Source: DATKZH01 sp964475955 (GTDB lineage Bacteria > Planctomycetota > Planctomycetia > Pirellulales > Thermoguttaceae). From it: a stretch of 64,000 nt of DNA. The stretch covers positions 1 through 64,000 of the forward strand of contig CAYYZY010000002.1 in the NCBI GenBank assembly GCA_964475955.1, given 5' to 3'. Position 1 is the first letter of the stretch. Each line of letters starts with the position of its first letter. Below are positions 36,090-45,095 of this stretch, piece after piece. The translations under genes were made by a program, and so were the position numbers. The notes beneath the pieces are model-generated. The model was not told where the DNA came from, made no database searches, and worked only from the letters and a program-made list of their open reading frames with translations.

Positions 36090-36749
36090 ATGTCAGTCCA
36101 CCTGCAACGCGAGATCGACGGCCTCAAGAGACAACTCCTGTCGCTCTGCGCGGTCGTCGACGAGCAGGTCCAGTTGGCGATGCGGGCGTTGATCGACCGG
36201 GACGAACCGTTGGCCCGCCAGGTCCGCCAACGCGACTCCGACGTCGACCAGCGCGAGGTGGAGGTCGAGGAGGAGTGCCTCAAGATCCTCGCGCTGCATC
36301 AGCCGGTCGCCGTCGATCTCCGGTTCATCGTCGCCGCGCTGAAGATCAACAACGACCTGGAACGCATCGGCGACCTGGCGGTGAACATCGCGCGCAAGGC
36401 CCGGGCGGTGGCCTCCGGACCGCCCATGGCGATCCCCTTCGACCTGGCCGGCATGTCGGAGAAGACGCAGGCGCTTTTGCGCGACAGCCTCGACGCCATG
36501 GTCAACCTGGATGCGAAACTGGCGAGCGAGGTCTGCGGGCGCGACGACGAGGTCGACCACATGAAACGCGCGATCCGGCGTCAGGCCGAAGAGATGATCG
36601 CCGCCGACCCCTCGATGACGAGGATCCTGCTTCGGCTGGTGGCCGTCTCGCGGAATCTCGAACGGATCGCCGACTTGGCCACCAACATCGCCGAGGACGT
36701 CGTCTACCTCGTCGACGGCAAGATCATCCGCCACCAGGAAGGCGAATAG
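36090..36749 (+). CDS. phoU: Phosphate signalling protein PhoU
   Basis: PhoU is a 219-residue helical protein of two related three-helix bundles, each with the metal-binding signature: ALKINNDLERIGDLAVNIA (about 85-103) and AVSRNLERIADLATNIAED (about 187-205). It transmits transporter status to PhoR to repress the pho regulon when phosphate is plentiful. It closes the operon, 87 bases after pstB, and converges on the adaptor gene at 36779-38161. Confidence 0.95.
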   Translation: MSVHLQREIDGLKRQLLSLCAVVDEQVQLAMRALIDRDEPLARQVRQRDSDVDQREVEVEEECLKILALHQPVAVDLRFIVAALKINNDLERIGDLAVNIARKARAVASGPPMAIPFDLAGMSEKTQALLRDSLDAMVNLDAKLASEVCGRDDEVDHMKRAIRRQAEEMIAADPSMTRILLRLVAVSRNLERIADLATNIAEDVVYLVDGKIIRHQEGE

Positions 36750-36778
36750 ACGCGATCCTCTTGTCGAAGTCTCGCTCC

Positions 36779-38161
36779 CTACTGCGCCTCGGGCAGCGGC
36801 TTGATGCGCTGGCCGGCTTCCAGGTCGCTCTCGGGGGCGGCGACGACGAGGTCGCCGGGAGACAGTCCGGCCGTGACCTGAGCCGAGTCGTCGTTGAGGA
36901 TGCCGACCTGGATATCCTCGATTCGCGCCCGGCCGCCGCGCACGGCGAACACCTTCCACTGGCCCCCCGGTCCCCGGAACAGCGCGGAACGGGGGACGAC
37001 CAGGGCGTCGGGCGCTTCGCGCGTGGTGATCCGAACGCGCACCCGGTAGCCCACGCCCAGGTCCCGCTCGGCGCGAAGCCAGCGGAGGTCGTCGGGCTGG
37101 AAACGGATGATCACCATCACCCGTTGCTGCTCCACGCCCAGCGAGCTGATCTTGGTGAACCCGGCCGGATAGACCTTGGCGACCGTGCCCAGGGCGTGGT
37201 CGCGTCCGCCGGGCAGGCCCGCCCCGATCGCCGGCCCGTAGACCTTGACCGGCGCGCCCGCCTTGACGCCGACGACGTCGACGCTGAGCACCTCGGCTTC
37301 GATTTCGAGGTCCTCCAGGCGGCCGATCTCCAGCAGCGTGGTGCCGGCGGCCAGGAACCGCTCGTTGGTTACCGCCCGATCGAGGACCACGCCGTCGAAG
37401 GGGCTGGTCATGGTGCCGCGCTTCTGGTCCTGTTCGACCTGGCGGAGTCGCGCCTGCGCCTCGGCCAGTTGCTTCTTCAACACGGCCTCGGTGTAGGATT
37501 TGCGCTCGATGTACTGGCGAACCATGGTCGGCATCAGGTTGGTGGCCATCGCCAGCGCCTTGGTGGCGGAAAGGACGAACCGGTCCTGTTCCAGGTCCCA
37601 CCGGGCCTGCGCCTCCTCGAGGATCGCGCGATCCAGCTCCTCCCGGCTCTGAGCGGCCGACCGGCGAAGCTCTTCGGCGCGCGCGAGCTTGGTCTTGTGG
37701 TACTGGTGCTTCGCCTCGCCCGACGACACCCGGGTGTCGGCCGCCTTGACCGTTTCGGCCATCGACTGCACGAACTGCTCCGCCTGCTTGATCGCGGTCT
37801 CCTCGATCGCGCTGTAGGCATTCTCGCGAATGGCCGCTTCCAGCCGATCGACGGCCGCCTTGGCCTCCTCGACCGTGAGGTCGAGATCGACCGGCACGAG
37901 CCGGGCGACGACCTCGTCTCTGGCGACCCGGTCGCCTTCGCGCGAGGTGATCGCCTCGACGCGCGCGGCGAAGGGCATCGTGATCAGCGTCGTCTCGGGG
38001 AGCCGCGTCTTACCCCGCTCGTCTACGAACTCCTTGATCGGGGCGCTGTTGACCTCCGCCACCTCCACCCTCGGCGCCGACCAGAAGCCGCCCACAGCAA
38101 GCCCGACCGCCACCACCGCAAGCCCCACCCCGCCCATCATCAGCCAAATCGCTCTTCTCAT
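36779..38161 (-). CDS. HlyD-family periplasmic adaptor of an ABC exporter (MacA-like)
   Basis: I start at the ATG at 38161 (460 residues), with GGGAG just upstream; a more distal start at 38212 would add 17 hydrophilic residues. An N-terminal anchor helix (about 4-25) is followed by the first barrel-sandwich half, a long helical hairpin with charged coiled coil (about 85-245), the second half (MTSPFDGVVLDRAVTNERFLAAGTTLLEIG) and beta-barrel domains. It ends with a membrane-proximal domain (GGRARIEDIQVGILNDDSAQVTAGLSPGD). With the permease and ATPase genes upstream in the same direction it should form a tripartite export system, but no outer-membrane channel is nearby. A 7-bp repeat array separates it from the permease gene. 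Confidence 0.85.
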   Translation of the reverse strand: MRRAIWLMMGGVGLAVVAVGLAVGGFWSAPRVEVAEVNSAPIKEFVDERGKTRLPETTLITMPFAARVEAITSREGDRVARDEVVARLVPVDLDLTVEEAKAAVDRLEAAIRENAYSAIEETAIKQAEQFVQSMAETVKAADTRVSSGEAKHQYHKTKLARAEELRRSAAQSREELDRAILEEAQARWDLEQDRFVLSATKALAMATNLMPTMVRQYIERKSYTEAVLKKQLAEAQARLRQVEQDQKRGTMTSPFDGVVLDRAVTNERFLAAGTTLLEIGRLEDLEIEAEVLSVDVVGVKAGAPVKVYGPAIGAGLPGGRDHALGTVAKVYPAGFTKISSLGVEQQRVMVIIRFQPDDLRWLRAERDLGVGYRVRVRITTREAPDALVVPRSALFRGPGGQWKVFAVRGGRARIEDIQVGILNDDSAQVTAGLSPGDLVVAAPESDLEAGQRIKPLPEAQ

Positions 38162-38200
38162 CGCACGCACTCCCAAGTCCTTCCTTCCGTACTCGCCCCA

Positions 38201-38310
38201 CTCAACCCTCAACCCTCAAACCTCAACACTCACCCCTCAACTCTTAACCCTCAACTCCCCACTCCCCGCTCCCGACTCCCCGCTCCCCACTCCCCACTCC
38301 CCACTCCTCA
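38201..38310. repeat. 7-bp-period tandem array between co-directional genes
   Basis: Read on the minus strand, about 15 heptamers follow one another: first GGGGAGT-type units, then TGAGGGT-type units, in register. The array starts at the TGA of the permease gene (38308-38310) and ends before the adaptor's ribosome-binding site. It resembles the short tandemly repeated heptamers (STRR) described in cyanobacteria. A second array of the same period is at 56844-56898. Confidence 0.8.
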
Positions 38311-40686
38311 CTCCTTCGCCTGGAGCGCCTCGAGCCAATTCATGCGGTGCACCACGATCTGGACGATCGCCTGCGCGCAAAGCCCGAACAGGACGGCCAA
38401 GGCGACGGTCCACACCCAGGTGCCCGGCGTGGCGACGACGGGAAAGCGGAACAGCTCGGTGTCGTAGGCCCACGACGTGATCACCGCCAGCGCGTAGCCG
38501 AGCGGCATTCCCAGCACCGTCCCGACGAGCGTGACGATCATGCTCTCGCGCAACAGCAGGCTCCCGATCTGCCACGGCCCGTAGCCGAGCACCCGAAGCG
38601 TGGCCACCTCCCGCTGCCGTTCCGAAAGGCTGATCAGCGAGGCGTTGAGGATGCTCCCGAAAAACAGCACGCCGGAGAAGAAGATCAGCCCCCCAATGAA
38701 GATCCCCATGTTCTCGACGAGGATCTTTTCGAGGTTGTCGACCATGTCGCGTCGCGCGGAGACGGCCTGGAGGGCGGGCATCCGCTTCAGCTCCCGGTAC
38801 AGGGCCTCGGTGTGCCGCGCGCTCCGATCGGTCTCCAACTGCACGCCGCTGAGCGCGCGCTCCTCATGGACCAGGCGCGAGAGGTAGTCGATGTCGGCGT
38901 AGACCGAGGTGCCGAGGAAGCTGTCGGCGATTCTGAGCACGGGCACGTGGCGCGTGCGGCGCAGCCCCTTGGTCGGCTGGACGGTGACCAGGTCGCCCGG
39001 CTCGAGGTCAAGCACTTCGGCCAGTTTGCGCGTCATCACCAGCCCGGTGGAGGGAATCCGGATCGGCACCGCCTCGCGATCGCGGGGCACGGTGAGCGTG
39101 GCGTCGGGAGCGATCCCGGTGATCGCCCCTTTCCTCCGGTACGGCCCGTTGACGAACGTGCAGGCGACGTTGAAGAGCGGCTCGGCCCGGTCGACGCCCG
39201 GCAGCCGGGCGGCCTCAAAAAGGGCGTCTTCGCTTTGTTCGTCCTTGAACGCGAGGTCGACGTCGCTTCGCAGGATCCACTTGAACTGGTAGTCGACCAG
39301 GTAGCGCGAGGCGTCGGCCATCATGAACCCGGCCACGAGCACGGCCGAACCCATCGCCGTGGCAAACAGCCCCGCGATGGTGCGCACGCGGGCGCGGACG
39401 ACGTCGCGCAGCACCATGCGCCACCCGGCGCTCAATCGGCCCCACAACCACCCGATCCGCTCCAGAAGGATGGCCCCGCCGACCTTGGGCGCCTTGGGCC
39501 GCATCGCCTCGGCCGGCTTCAGACGCAGCACGGCCCGGGTGCCCTGCAAGCTCCCCACCACGGCGCACGCCAGGCTGACCGCCAGGGAGACGGCCATCAG
39601 TCCCGGATAGAACCGATTGACCAGTTCGGGAAACTCGTAGACGGTGCGGTACATCTCGTTGAATCCGCCGGCCATCCAGTAGCCCAGGCCGCACCCGGCA
39701 ATCCCCCCCAACAGGCCGACGGCCAGCCCGAACTTCAGGAAGTGGGCGAACACCTGGCGGTCGGAGTAGCCCAGGGCCTTGAGCGTGCCGACGACCGTGC
39801 GCTGCTGCTCGGCCAGGCGCCGGAGCAACACGTTGAGCACCATCGCCGCCACCGCCAGGAAGATGCACGGCAGGATCACCGCGAACACGCGCAGCCCCAC
39901 GATCTCCTGGGTCAACATCTTGTTCGACGACTGATCCTCGAGCGGCGTGGTCGAAAACACGCCGTACGGGGCCAGCAGCCGCTCCGCCCGCCCCAGAAAC
40001 GCCCGGGGGTGCGCCCGCTGCGACGGATCCAACCGGCCGACCACCTGGTTGGCGGCGCCGTCGAAGTCGAACACGTCTTCGGCGTACGTCTGCTTGAGGT
40101 AGAAGACGCCGAAATGCTCCGGGTCGGGAGCCAGCGCGCCGGGCGGCATGAGGTAGACGAACTCGCTGGAGATCGCCGTCCCCACGATGAACAACTCCTG
40201 GCGCCGGTTGTTCAGCACCAGCCGCACCCAATCGCCGGGCGCGAGGCCGTGCCGGCTCGCGAACGCCTCGCTGACGATCACCTCGTTCTCGCGCCGGTCG
40301 CTGAAGTAGCTCCCCCGCTCGACGAGCACGTCGTTGATCACCGGCTCGCGGCGGTTGGGAAGCGAGAGCACCATCCCGTTGAGCGGCTTGACGACGTGCT
40401 CCAAGTCGACCGTGGCGAAGAAGCCGATCCGGGGCCGGATGGCCGCCACGCCGGGCAGCTCGGCCAGCGCGTCGAGCTCGGCCAAGGGGACCTTCTTCAG
40501 GTCGATCCAGAAGTCGGCCATGCGGCACTGGCGGTAGTAGCGCCGCTTGGCCTCGTTGAGGTTGTGATACGCGCCTCCCATCGACACGTAGCAGGCCACC
40601 CCGACCGCCACGATGCCCACGATCGCCAAGAGCAACAGCCACGAGGCGCGCAGCTCGCGCAACAGCTTGCGGTCGAGCACGGTCAC
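38308..40686 (-). CDS. ABC transporter permease with two FtsX domains (MacB-like)
   Basis: The start is the GTG at 40686, overlapping the ATPase stop (GTGA), giving 792 residues. TM1 (about 14-34) precedes a periplasmic MacB-type core, then a FtsX domain of three helices (about 265-400), a second anchor and periplasmic core (about 455-660), and a final FtsX domain (about 670-780) with ALISLSERQREVATLRVLGY, the family's signature loop. A similar LAEQQRTVVGTLKALGYSD loop occurs in the first domain. The protein should act by mechanotransmission to export lipoproteins, drugs or peptides rather than carry substrates through the membrane. Confidence 0.87.
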   Translation of the reverse strand: MTVLDRKLLRELRASWLLLLAIVGIVAVGVACYVSMGGAYHNLNEAKRRYYRQCRMADFWIDLKKVPLAELDALAELPGVAAIRPRIGFFATVDLEHVVKPLNGMVLSLPNRREPVINDVLVERGSYFSDRRENEVIVSEAFASRHGLAPGDWVRLVLNNRRQELFIVGTAISSEFVYLMPPGALAPDPEHFGVFYLKQTYAEDVFDFDGAANQVVGRLDPSQRAHPRAFLGRAERLLAPYGVFSTTPLEDQSSNKMLTQEIVGLRVFAVILPCIFLAVAAMVLNVLLRRLAEQQRTVVGTLKALGYSDRQVFAHFLKFGLAVGLLGGIAGCGLGYWMAGGFNEMYRTVYEFPELVNRFYPGLMAVSLAVSLACAVVGSLQGTRAVLRLKPAEAMRPKAPKVGGAILLERIGWLWGRLSAGWRMVLRDVVRARVRTIAGLFATAMGSAVLVAGFMMADASRYLVDYQFKWILRSDVDLAFKDEQSEDALFEAARLPGVDRAEPLFNVACTFVNGPYRRKGAITGIAPDATLTVPRDREAVPIRIPSTGLVMTRKLAEVLDLEPGDLVTVQPTKGLRRTRHVPVLRIADSFLGTSVYADIDYLSRLVHEERALSGVQLETDRSARHTEALYRELKRMPALQAVSARRDMVDNLEKILVENMGIFIGGLIFFSGVLFFGSILNASLISLSERQREVATLRVLGYGPWQIGSLLLRESMIVTLVGTVLGMPLGYALAVITSWAYDTELFRFPVVATPGTWVWTVALAVLFGLCAQAIVQIVVHRMNWLEALQAKE

Positions 40687-41408
40687 CAGACGACCTCCTC
40701 CGGCGGCACCGGCTCGGCGTTCCGCCGCCGGTCGACGACCTGACCGCTGCGGAGCCGGACGACCCGGTCGGCCACCGGTGCGATCGCCCCGTTGTGCGTG
40801 ATCAGCGCCACCGTCTTCCCCAGGTTCTGCTTCAGATCGACCAGAAGCCGCAGAATCCGCTTGCCCGTGGCGAAGTCCAACGCCCCGGTCGGCTCGTCGC
40901 ACAACAGAAGATCGGGGTTCTTGGCCAGCGCCCGGGCGATGGCCACGCGTTGCTGTTCGCCGCCGGAGAGTTGCGAGGGGAAGTGGTCGAGCCGCGCCTC
41001 CAGGCCCACGAGGCGCAGGGCCTCGCCGACGTCCATCGGGTCGCGGCTGATCTCGGTCGACACGCGCACGTTTTCCCGGGCGGTCAGGTTGGGCACCAGG
41101 TTGTAGAACTGGAAGACGAAGCCGACCGTGTCGCGGCGATAGGCGGTCAGCTCTGAGGGGGTGAACGCGGTCATCTCCCGGCCGCGAAACCAGACGCGCC
41201 CCACGGTGGCCGAGTCGAGCCCGCCGACGATGTTGAGGACGGTAGTCTTTCCCGACCCGCTCGGGCCGACCATCACGAGCATCTCGCCTTCGTGCACGTC
41301 GAGGGTCACGTCGCGAAGCGCCTCGACGGTCACCTCCCCCATGCGAAACGTCTTGCCCACGTTCTGCAGGTGAAGCAGTTCGTGGTTTCCGTCGCCCGAT
41401 GTTTGCAT
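40683..41408 (-). CDS. ABC transporter ATP-binding protein (MacB/LolD type)
   Basis: Start chosen at ATG 41408, with GGGAG upstream, rather than 41489; it gives 241 residues. Walker A GPSGSGKTT, Q-loop QFYNLVPNLTARENV, signature LSGGEQQRVAIARAL, Walker B LLLCDEPTGALD and the H-loop ITHNGAI are all present. The LVPNLTARENV and DEPTGALD motifs place it with MacB/LolD-type ATPases that pair with FtsX permeases. The permease gene overlaps its stop by 4 bases. Confidence 0.93.
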   Translation of the reverse strand: MQTSGDGNHELLHLQNVGKTFRMGEVTVEALRDVTLDVHEGEMLVMVGPSGSGKTTVLNIVGGLDSATVGRVWFRGREMTAFTPSELTAYRRDTVGFVFQFYNLVPNLTARENVRVSTEISRDPMDVGEALRLVGLEARLDHFPSQLSGGEQQRVAIARALAKNPDLLLCDEPTGALDFATGKRILRLLVDLKQNLGKTVALITHNGAIAPVADRVVRLRSGQVVDRRRNAEPVPPEEVVW

Positions 41409-41680
41409 GACGCTCCCGCCAGGTTTCGCGCGCAGAAGGAGACCGCTCGGCCTCATCTGAAAGGTAGATCGAGACTTATCGTCGGGCAACGCGTTCCGAG
41501 GGCGCGCCCGGCGGGGCTCCTACGACCATCATATCCGGTCCAATCCTGCGCACCAAGGTCGGCATGCGGCGTCACGCGCCGGCTCGGCTTCACGGTTGGC
41601 GGATTGCCGCCACGTGATGCGATGGTCAGCCGAGTGGGGCGGTAGATCGAACCGGACGTACGGCCAAAGGCGGCACCCGC

Positions 41681-42613
41681 CTACTGCAACTCCATCTCGA
41701 GGGCGCGCACGAATTCCGGCTCCGCAGGGCACCTGCCGATCTCGGTCGCCGAGACGTTTTCACCCTGGCCGGTGACCCGTTGGAAGATCACAATGCCCGA
41801 ACCGCACCGCCGGCAGTGCTGGAGCTTGACCGCGATGCGGCTGGTCGAATTGCCGATCTCCTTCTTCCGCTGGGCGTGCTCGGCGAGCAGGGCCGCAAAC
41901 TGATCGGCCCTCACGGCCGCGACCATCTGGACCGCCTGTTCGACCAGCTCCCGGCCCCGATCCAGGGCTTCGCGGACTTCCTGCTCGTACTGCTCTTGGG
42001 CGATCCAATCCTTCTTTTTGATCTTCTTCGGGGTAACGCCCGCGGGAAGCAGGCCCAGATCGCGGCTGCGGATGTAGACCTGGCACTTCTCGCAGTAGGG
42101 CACCGCGAAGAGGATGGCCGGGGCCACGATCCCGCCCAACGCGAACCCGGCGATCTCCAGGGCCCGCATCCCGTACCCCCACGCGCCGAACGGTTCGCCC
42201 GGGCCGCCCTCTTCCTCCCAGCAGAACGCCCGGGTGACGGCGTCGAAGTACTGCCAGAACGAGATGGTCAGGGCCTCGGGGTTCGCCGCGCGGATCATCA
42301 GGTACTCGACGTACTGCACCAGGAAGTACGCGCCCACCTGGAGCAGGATCACCATCAGCAACAATCCGCGGTTGATCTTCGCGCCCGTCAGCCACGAAGC
42401 GATGCCGTAACCGCTTCCCGCCACCAGGCCCACCAGGATCGCACCGAAGGGGATCACGCCGTTGAGGTACCAGCCCATCGCATGGAAGCCGTCGAAGGCG
42501 ACGCTGAGGACGAACACCAGCGCGAGCGTCAAAAGCGACGTCGTCACGCCCGCGCCGAGCACCACCAGCCCGGCCCGCTTGGGCGCTCGGCCCCTCGGCT
42601 GCAAGTCTTCCAT
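41681..42613 (-). CDS. Multi-pass membrane protein with two CxxC motifs
   Basis: ATG 42613 has GGAGGTG eight bases upstream, so I prefer it to the longer open frame. The 310 residues contain about five hydrophobic segments (roughly 17-40, 46-70, 78-100, 150-172 and a weaker one), a short acidic extracytoplasmic loop (CWEEEGGPGEPFG) and a cytoplasmic C-terminal half. Two zinc-ribbon-like pairs are present: YCEKCQVYI (about 172) and HCRRCGSGI (about 266), separated by a helical KKIKKKDWIAQEQYEQEVREAL region. I do not recognise the family. The cysteine spacing suggests a metal-binding cytoplasmic module. The 272 bases before the ABC genes hold no gene. Confidence 0.7.
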   Translation of the reverse strand: MEDLQPRGRAPKRAGLVVLGAGVTTSLLTLALVFVLSVAFDGFHAMGWYLNGVIPFGAILVGLVAGSGYGIASWLTGAKINRGLLLMVILLQVGAYFLVQYVEYLMIRAANPEALTISFWQYFDAVTRAFCWEEEGGPGEPFGAWGYGMRALEIAGFALGGIVAPAILFAVPYCEKCQVYIRSRDLGLLPAGVTPKKIKKKDWIAQEQYEQEVREALDRGRELVEQAVQMVAAVRADQFAALLAEHAQRKKEIGNSTSRIAVKLQHCRRCGSGIVIFQRVTGQGENVSATEIGRCPAEPEFVRALEMELQ

Positions 42614-42843
42614 CGTTGCACCTCCGGGAAGAGGATTGGGGAAGGGACTTGGGCATCTGCAAGAGCAGAAGAATAGTCTTGCCCCCCAGGACTCCGGAGA
42701 ACGCCTGCCGGCCGATGCGAATCGTACCGCATCGCCGAGGGCGGGGAAACCCGCGCCCCACTTGCGCAGCGCACGACGGTAAGCGGCATACCTTCTTGTG
42801 GGGCGTTTTGCGCCCCCGGTCGCGGACTCGCGGCCCCAACCAG

Positions 42844-42870
42844 GTAGGACGGAATGGCATTTCGTCCTAC
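42844..42870. repeat. Palindromic repeat, family B (copy 2)
   Basis: GTAGGACGGAATG faces CATTTCGTCCTAC with one mismatch. The core matches 12573-12599, and the flank toward 42905 is similar, in inverted orientation, to the flank of that copy (AGGATGCG... CGCGTG...). Confidence 0.8.
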
Positions 42871-43009
42871 AAGCACGCGCCCAGCGTGACCGCATCCTGC
42901 CAACGGCCCCCCAAACCCTGCCTCGTGGCTCACCCCCAAGAGCTGCTTCATGCCCCTCGTTGCGGGGGGGGCGATACCTGGTCGAAGTTGCGCCCCCCTA
43001 GAGCGGTAA

Positions 43010-43033
43010 TTCGGGCAACCTCCGTTGCCCGAA
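43010..43033. repeat. Perfect 10-bp hairpin upstream of the helicase gene
   Basis: TTCGGGCAAC (43010-43019) pairs with GTTGCCCGAA (43024-43033) around CTCC. It lies about 170 bases before the helicase start and may sit in its leader. Confidence 0.55.
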
Positions 43034-43201
43034 GCGCGGAAGTCGGGTATGCTTTAGGGAGAATGGACATAATGACTGGAAGAGACAAGTTGTTTGGCGG
43101 CACGCCCGGCGGGTTTCCGTTGGGCGTTCTGGCTAAAGGTGCGGGCCAGCGGGGCCCCCTGCGAGCCGGGAGCCGCCGGGAATCGAATTCGAAAGCGGAA
43201 G

Positions 43202-44656
43202 ATGACGAAATCGGATGGAGTGTCGGCCGGCGCCACGAAGGCGGCGAAACCACGTAAGCACGGTTCAGACGGGTCGCAGAAGCCACGGGGAACACGAAAG
43301 AAATCGGGCCGCCCGCGGGGCAAATCGTCCGGGTCGCGCAAAGGTGCCCCCGCCGGGAAGAACGGCCACGCCCCCAGGCAAGCCCTTCCTGAGAGTGAGC
43401 CCCCCCCACCCGCCAAGGGCATGCCGGAAGTGCCCATCGAGGCCCCCGCGTGGGCGCTGGGTTCCAACCCGCTGTCGCAGGAGACGCTCGCCGCGCTCTC
43501 CCATGCCGACTACTGCGAGCCCTCGCCGATTCAGGCCAGGCTCATCCCTCGGGCGCTGGAAGGCGTCGACCTGATGGGCCAGGCCCGCACGGGCACCGGC
43601 AAGACGGCCGCCTTCGCCATCCCGATCCTTGAGGGGCTCGAGTCGCGCGAGACGGCCGGAGGGACGCAGGCCCTGGTGCTCGTCCCCACGCGCGAGCTGG
43701 CCGTGCAAGTGCGCGACGAGTTCGCCAAGATGGCGGCCACGCGCTCGGTCGCCATCGTGGCCCTCTACGGCGGCATGCCGATCCGCAAGCAGATCGACCA
43801 ACTCCGGCGGGGCGCCGACGTGGTCGTGGGCACGCCGGGCCGCGTGCTCGATCACATCGGGCGAGGCACGTTCCGGCCGGCATCGCTTCGCTTCGTGGTC
43901 CTCGACGAAGCCGACCGGATGCTCGACATCGGGTTCCGGCCCGACATCGAAAAGATCCTCCGCCGCTGCCCCCACGAGCGCCAGACCTTGCTCTTAAGCG
44001 CGACCATCCCGCCGCCGGTGAAGCGGCTTGCCCAGCGCTACATGCGCGATCCCGAAACGATCGACTGCTCCCCCACCGACGTCGCGGTGGAGACGATCGA
44101 CCAGTTCTACTTCACCGTCGATCCGCCGCGGAAGTTCGAGCTCCTCGTCCGGCTGATCGACCGCGAGGTGCCCCGGCAGGCGATCGTCTTCTGCCGCACG
44201 AAACGCGGAACGGAGAAGATCGCCGAGCGGTTGGCCAAAAAGTTCGAGTGCGTGGCTTCGATACACGGCGATTTGCCCCAAAGAGTTCGCAATCGGGTGA
44301 TGGCCCAATTTCGCGAGGGCAAGATCCGTTGCCTCGTGGCCACCGACGTGGTGGGCCGGGGGATCGACGTCACGAGCATCTCGCACATCATCAATTACGA
44401 CGTGCCCGAGTTCTGCGACGACTACGTCCATCGCGTCGGCCGCACCGGGCGCATGGGCCGCGAAGGCGTGGCCTATACGTTCGTCACGCCCGAGGAGGGC
44501 GACGAGCTGACGCGGATCGAGATGCGGATCAACCGCCTGTTGAAGCAAGACGAAATCCCCGACTTCGAGGCCTTCCGCAAGCCCGACGCGGAACCGGCCC
44601 CCGAGCGCAAGCCGGTCTTCGGCCGGCGTACGCGGCGCGTGCGGCGGGCGCTGTGA
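43202..44656 (+). CDS. DEAD-box ATP-dependent RNA helicase
   Basis: From ATG 43202 the protein is 484 residues. A basic Lys/Arg/Ser/Gly-rich N-terminal extension of about 65 residues (likely disordered RNA-binding) precedes the two RecA domains. Motifs: Q motif with SPIQARLIP, motif I ARTGTGKTA, Ia PTRELAVQ, Ib TPGRVLD, II VLDEADRMLD, III SATIPP, IV IVFCRTKRGTE, V ATDVVGRGIDV and VI HRVGRTGRMG. The short basic C-tail (GRRTRRVRRAL) resembles RhlE/CsdA-like helicases. Role: RNA remodelling in ribosome assembly or decay. A TTG-start extension to 43094 is rejected as it has no homology-like features. Confidence 0.93.
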   Translation: MTKSDGVSAGATKAAKPRKHGSDGSQKPRGTRKKSGRPRGKSSGSRKGAPAGKNGHAPRQALPESEPPPPAKGMPEVPIEAPAWALGSNPLSQETLAALSHADYCEPSPIQARLIPRALEGVDLMGQARTGTGKTAAFAIPILEGLESRETAGGTQALVLVPTRELAVQVRDEFAKMAATRSVAIVALYGGMPIRKQIDQLRRGADVVVGTPGRVLDHIGRGTFRPASLRFVVLDEADRMLDIGFRPDIEKILRRCPHERQTLLLSATIPPPVKRLAQRYMRDPETIDCSPTDVAVETIDQFYFTVDPPRKFELLVRLIDREVPRQAIVFCRTKRGTEKIAERLAKKFECVASIHGDLPQRVRNRVMAQFREGKIRCLVATDVVGRGIDVTSISHIINYDVPEFCDDYVHRVGRTGRMGREGVAYTFVTPEEGDELTRIEMRINRLLKQDEIPDFEAFRKPDAEPAPERKPVFGRRTRRVRRAL

Positions 44657-45095
44657 GGGCGCGGGCGTTGCCCGGTTGCCACCGCCCGCTCTCGGTTTCC
44701 TCCGCTCCCTCCTGTCCATAACCGGCGGTTCCCGAGATACCGAAGTCGTTGCCCGGTCGTTCCTTCCTCCTTGCTCGAGTGCGTGCCCCACGCGGCCTGC
44801 CTCTCGAGGCCCATTCGAGAGGCGCTCGTAGTGACCCGATTCATCGGGTCTTGTGCCGGGAATTCGAGCCGCCGCCGAACCTTCGACCGCATGAATGCGG
44901 TCACTGCGAGGTTCTCGAGCATCCCACCCCCCTGCCGCCCGCCGAACCGGGTTGCGTGAAGCTTGACCGGCGGCGCCGGCGTTCTTAGAGTGGTCGGTAG
45001 TGCGATCCGCGCTGGTCGCCGGTTGGCCCGACGGGATTGTTCCCGGAAAGCAGCCCGCCGGCTCCATCGGCAGTCATTCAACGAGGGAGAGGACC
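44657..45095. other. Intergenic region with stacked palindromes
   Basis: These 439 bases carry the repeat cluster at 44801-44910. I see no gene; AGGGAGAGGA near 45083-45092 is the ribosome-binding site of the next gene. Confidence 0.5.
44801..44910. repeat. Palindromic repeat, family D, composite
   Basis: A hairpin CCTCTCGA/TCGAGAGG (44801-44823) is followed by GACCCGAT-TC-ATCGGGTC (44833-44850) and GACCGCAT-GA-ATGCGGTC (44885-44902). The flanks CTCGTAGTGAC (44826-44836) and GTCACTGCGAG (44900-44910) are inverted, so the last two form one larger palindrome. GTAGTGACCGCATTCATGCGG recurs at 58184-58204. Confidence 0.8.

Larger units (their letters stand above)
42614..43201. other. Long intergenic region with two palindromic repeats
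   Basis: These 588 bases carry family B (42844-42870) and a 10-bp hairpin (43010-43033). The rest has no credible gene; the helicase promoter should be in its right part. Confidence 0.5.

Noticed and set aside
38201..38310. CRISPR array
   Set aside because: The units are only 7 bp, with no spacers and no cas genes.
44749..44988. Small open frames between the helicase and ThuA genes
   Set aside because: They run through stacked palindromes, have no ribosome-binding site and no coding pattern.
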